DNA of 64,000 nucleotides, taken from positions 1,054,001-1,118,000 of the forward strand of contig CAVSSX010000007.1 of the NCBI GenBank assembly GCA_963730735.1, written 5' to 3'. The notes under the pieces were generated by a model, which saw only the letters and a list, made by a program, of their open reading frames with translations, was not told where the DNA came from and did no database searches. Source of the stretch: CAVSSX01 sp963730735 (GTDB lineage Bacteria; Actinomycetota; Acidimicrobiia; Acidimicrobiales; RAAP-2). Made by a program: the position numbers and the translations under genes. Shown here piece by piece: positions 62,693 through 64,000 of the stretch; the first letter of the stretch is position 1, and each line of letters begins with the position of its first letter.

Positions 62693-63721
62693 TCAGGTGG
62701 CGAGGGGGGCCAGCTGCAGCAGCTGGTCGAGCGACAGCAGGCGGCGGGCCGGGGGCGTCGAGGGCAGGAGCGGCACGAGCCGGTCCCGGGCGGCGTCGAT
62801 TCGTTCCGGCGGGGCCAGCGGGAAGAGGGCCAGGGTGGCTTGCTCGCCTTCGGCGACCAGCAGCACGCTCGGCCCGAGGGCCGCCCGGACGGCGCCGAGC
62901 AGGTCGGTGTCGCCGCCGGTGGCGAGCGACAGGGCAGGCACCGGTCGGATGCGCCGGGGGTCGAGCCGGCCCCGGGCGACGTCGAGGACCATCGAGAGCG
63001 GATCGGCGATCGGCCGGACGCGACTGCCGCCGACGTGGGCCCAGTGGACGGGGACCTGGGTGATGCTGCAGCCGAGCCGGCGGGCCAGCCACAGCACCTC
63101 CACGTCGAAGGCGTACCGGTCGACCGTGCCCAGGTGGAAGAGGAGCTGGGCCACCGGCGTCCGGAAGCCCTTGAAGCCGCACTGGGTGTCACCCAGGCCG
63201 ATGTGGGTCACCAGGTTGACCATCCGGTTGAAGATCCGGCCCATGACCGTCCGCCGGAGGCTCTCGGACTCGTCCTTGGAATCGGCCAGCGTCCGGGAGC
63301 CGACGGCGATATCGGCCCCGTCGAGCGCCCCGACCAGGTCCAGGAGCTGCCAGGGGTAGATCGACATGTCGGCGTCGACGTAGGCGAGCCGGGGTGCCGT
63401 GGCGGCCGCCACGCCGGCCCGGACGGCGGCACCCTTGCCGGCGTGCGGACGGACCAGCACCCGGGCGTTCGGCAGGTGGTCGAGGAGGCGGTGGGCCACG
63501 ACCACCGTGGCGTCGGTACTCCCGTCGTCGACCAGCAGGATCTCGGTCGACGCGAGGTCGAAGGCCCCGTTGGCCGCCGCCCCGAGGAGGCGCTGCACGC
63601 CCTCGTCGAGCCGGGCCGCCTCGTTGAAGGCCGGGACGACCAGGCTCAGCGATGGGACGGCCGGCGTGGGCGCCGGCGCCGGGAGGCGGTGGGGCGCTGC
63701 GGCGTCAGGTTCGGGTGTCAC
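62693..63721 (-). CDS. Dolichyl-phosphate-type GT2 glycosyltransferase
   Basis: A 342-residue protein. The GT2 domain has LSLVVPAFNEAARLDEGVQ, EILLVDDGSTDATVVVAH, VRPHAGKGAAVRAGVAAAT, the DXD in LAYVDADMSIYPWQL, IAVGSRTLADSKDES, and the family-typical NLVTHIGLGDTQCGFKGFRT and YAFDVEVLWLARRLG. This is the dolichyl/polyprenyl-phosphate beta-glucosyltransferase pattern (ALG5-like). No transmembrane helices are seen. About 80 C-terminal residues (LLSLDQLLQLAPLAT end) form an extra helical region. The product would be a lipid-linked sugar for GT-C enzymes such as the membrane protein at 38020-39900 (inference). Start GTG/ATG 63721. Confidence 0.88.
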   Translation of the reverse strand: MTPEPDAAAPHRLPAPAPTPAVPSLSLVVPAFNEAARLDEGVQRLLGAAANGAFDLASTEILLVDDGSTDATVVVAHRLLDHLPNARVLVRPHAGKGAAVRAGVAAATAPRLAYVDADMSIYPWQLLDLVGALDGADIAVGSRTLADSKDESESLRRTVMGRIFNRMVNLVTHIGLGDTQCGFKGFRTPVAQLLFHLGTVDRYAFDVEVLWLARRLGCSITQVPVHWAHVGGSRVRPIADPLSMVLDVARGRLDPRRIRPVPALSLATGGDTDLLGAVRAALGPSVLLVAEGEQATLALFPLAPPERIDAARDRLVPLLPSTPPARRLLSLDQLLQLAPLAT

Positions 63722-63841
63722 GCTCCGCCTCGGCTCCCTCTCGGTCCCACCGACGTGTCGCCGGAGGACGTGCGATCAGCATTCCGCCGGGTCAGCCCGA
63801 AAGCAAGGCGCCCCTTTGGCCCTGGACGCCCGACCGGTCGG

Positions 63842-64000
63842 TCAGGGCCGGCCGGCGCCCACCAGGCCGTTCAGGAAGATCGACGAGATGTAGATCTGAC
63901 GGCCGGTCTCGGGGGCCGAGATCACCTGGCCGTTGCCGATGTACATCACCACGTGGTCGACGGCGTTGTCGTCGTCGAGGTTGTAATAGAAGAGGATGTC
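63842..64000 (-). CDS. NlpC/P60 family hydrolase, C-terminal fragment
   Basis: The last 52 residues of a minus-strand gene that continues beyond the right edge of the window; stop TGA at 63842-63844. They read DILFYYNLDDDNAVDHVVMY, then IGNGQVISAPETGRQIYI to a GAGRP end. That is the C-terminal half of an NlpC/P60 peptidoglycan endopeptidase domain, with the catalytic His in DHV and the strand following it. The catalytic Cys would lie outside the window. Such enzymes cleave cross-linking peptides in the cell wall. Confidence 0.8.
   Translation of the reverse strand, partial: DILFYYNLDDDNAVDHVVMYIGNGQVISAPETGRQIYISSIFLNGLVGAGRP

Overview
The window is very GC-rich, uses many GTG and TTG starts, and overlaps adjacent genes through GTGA or ATGA junctions. 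Its gene order is typical of Actinobacteriota. Several features point to an actinobacterium outside the classic genera, most likely in or near the class Acidimicrobiia (inference). These are an F420-type PPOX protein, two tiny basic ribosomal proteins (bL37-like and a bS22/AURKAIP1-like peptide), and the backbone metG-tatD-(cell-wall gene)-rsmA-ispE ... glmU-prs-rplY-pth-mfd-surA/mazG-eno-ftsB-DUF501-ppx. From memory, that backbone matches the Rv1007-Rv1026 neighbourhood of Mycobacterium tuberculosis. No insertion sequence, CRISPR array, rRNA or prophage was seen. One tRNA (Gln, UUG) is present.

Layout. 1-3.8 kb: mixed housekeeping genes (methyltransferase, PPOX, lipoprotein, GDPD, bL37, DUF192). 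3.8-9.7 kb: rsmI, metG, tatD, a candidate c-di-AMP riboswitch, an RlpA-like double-psi beta-barrel protein, rsmA, ispE. 9.7-16.4 kb: bS22-like peptide, AarF/UbiB kinase, an MprAB-like two-component pair, tRNA-Gln, a GNAT, a membrane protein and an alpha/beta hydrolase. 16.5-30.8 kb: the glmU-to-ppx backbone. 28.8-59.9 kb: a surface-glycan region. It contains a compact minus-strand operon for a heptose-type nucleotide sugar (SIS isomerase, GHMP kinase, nucleotidyltransferase, transaldolase-like enzyme, epimerase, polyprenyl-phosphate-type GT2), a WecE/WecD-like pair for an acetamido sugar, and at least six glycosyltransferases. Some of these are fusions: WbsX+GT2, RgpF-like+HAD, GT2+GT4. There are also several methyltransferases, a sulfotransferase-like protein with a coiled coil, a GT-C-like membrane protein and a secreted glycosidase-like protein. 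60-64 kb: RimJ-like acetyltransferase, epimerase-acyltransferase pair (as in Rv0501-Rv0502), a dolichyl-phosphate-type GT2 and the end of an NlpC/P60 hydrolase.

How it fits together. The backbone covers translation (metG, rsmA, rsmI, pth, rplY), envelope precursors (ispE, glmU), DNA repair (mfd), central metabolism (eno, prs) and division (ftsB). The region after ppx looks like a large cluster for a decorated extracellular polysaccharide, with sugar activation, assembly, modification (methyl, sulfo or acetyl groups) and perhaps processing.

Quality caveat. Twelve genes carry roughly 21 single-base frameshifts, several in usually conserved or essential genes (glmU, ppx, mazG). The sequence very probably contains indel errors. 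Those genes are reported as whole loci with the break points named. All family assignments come from reading motifs; no database search was run.
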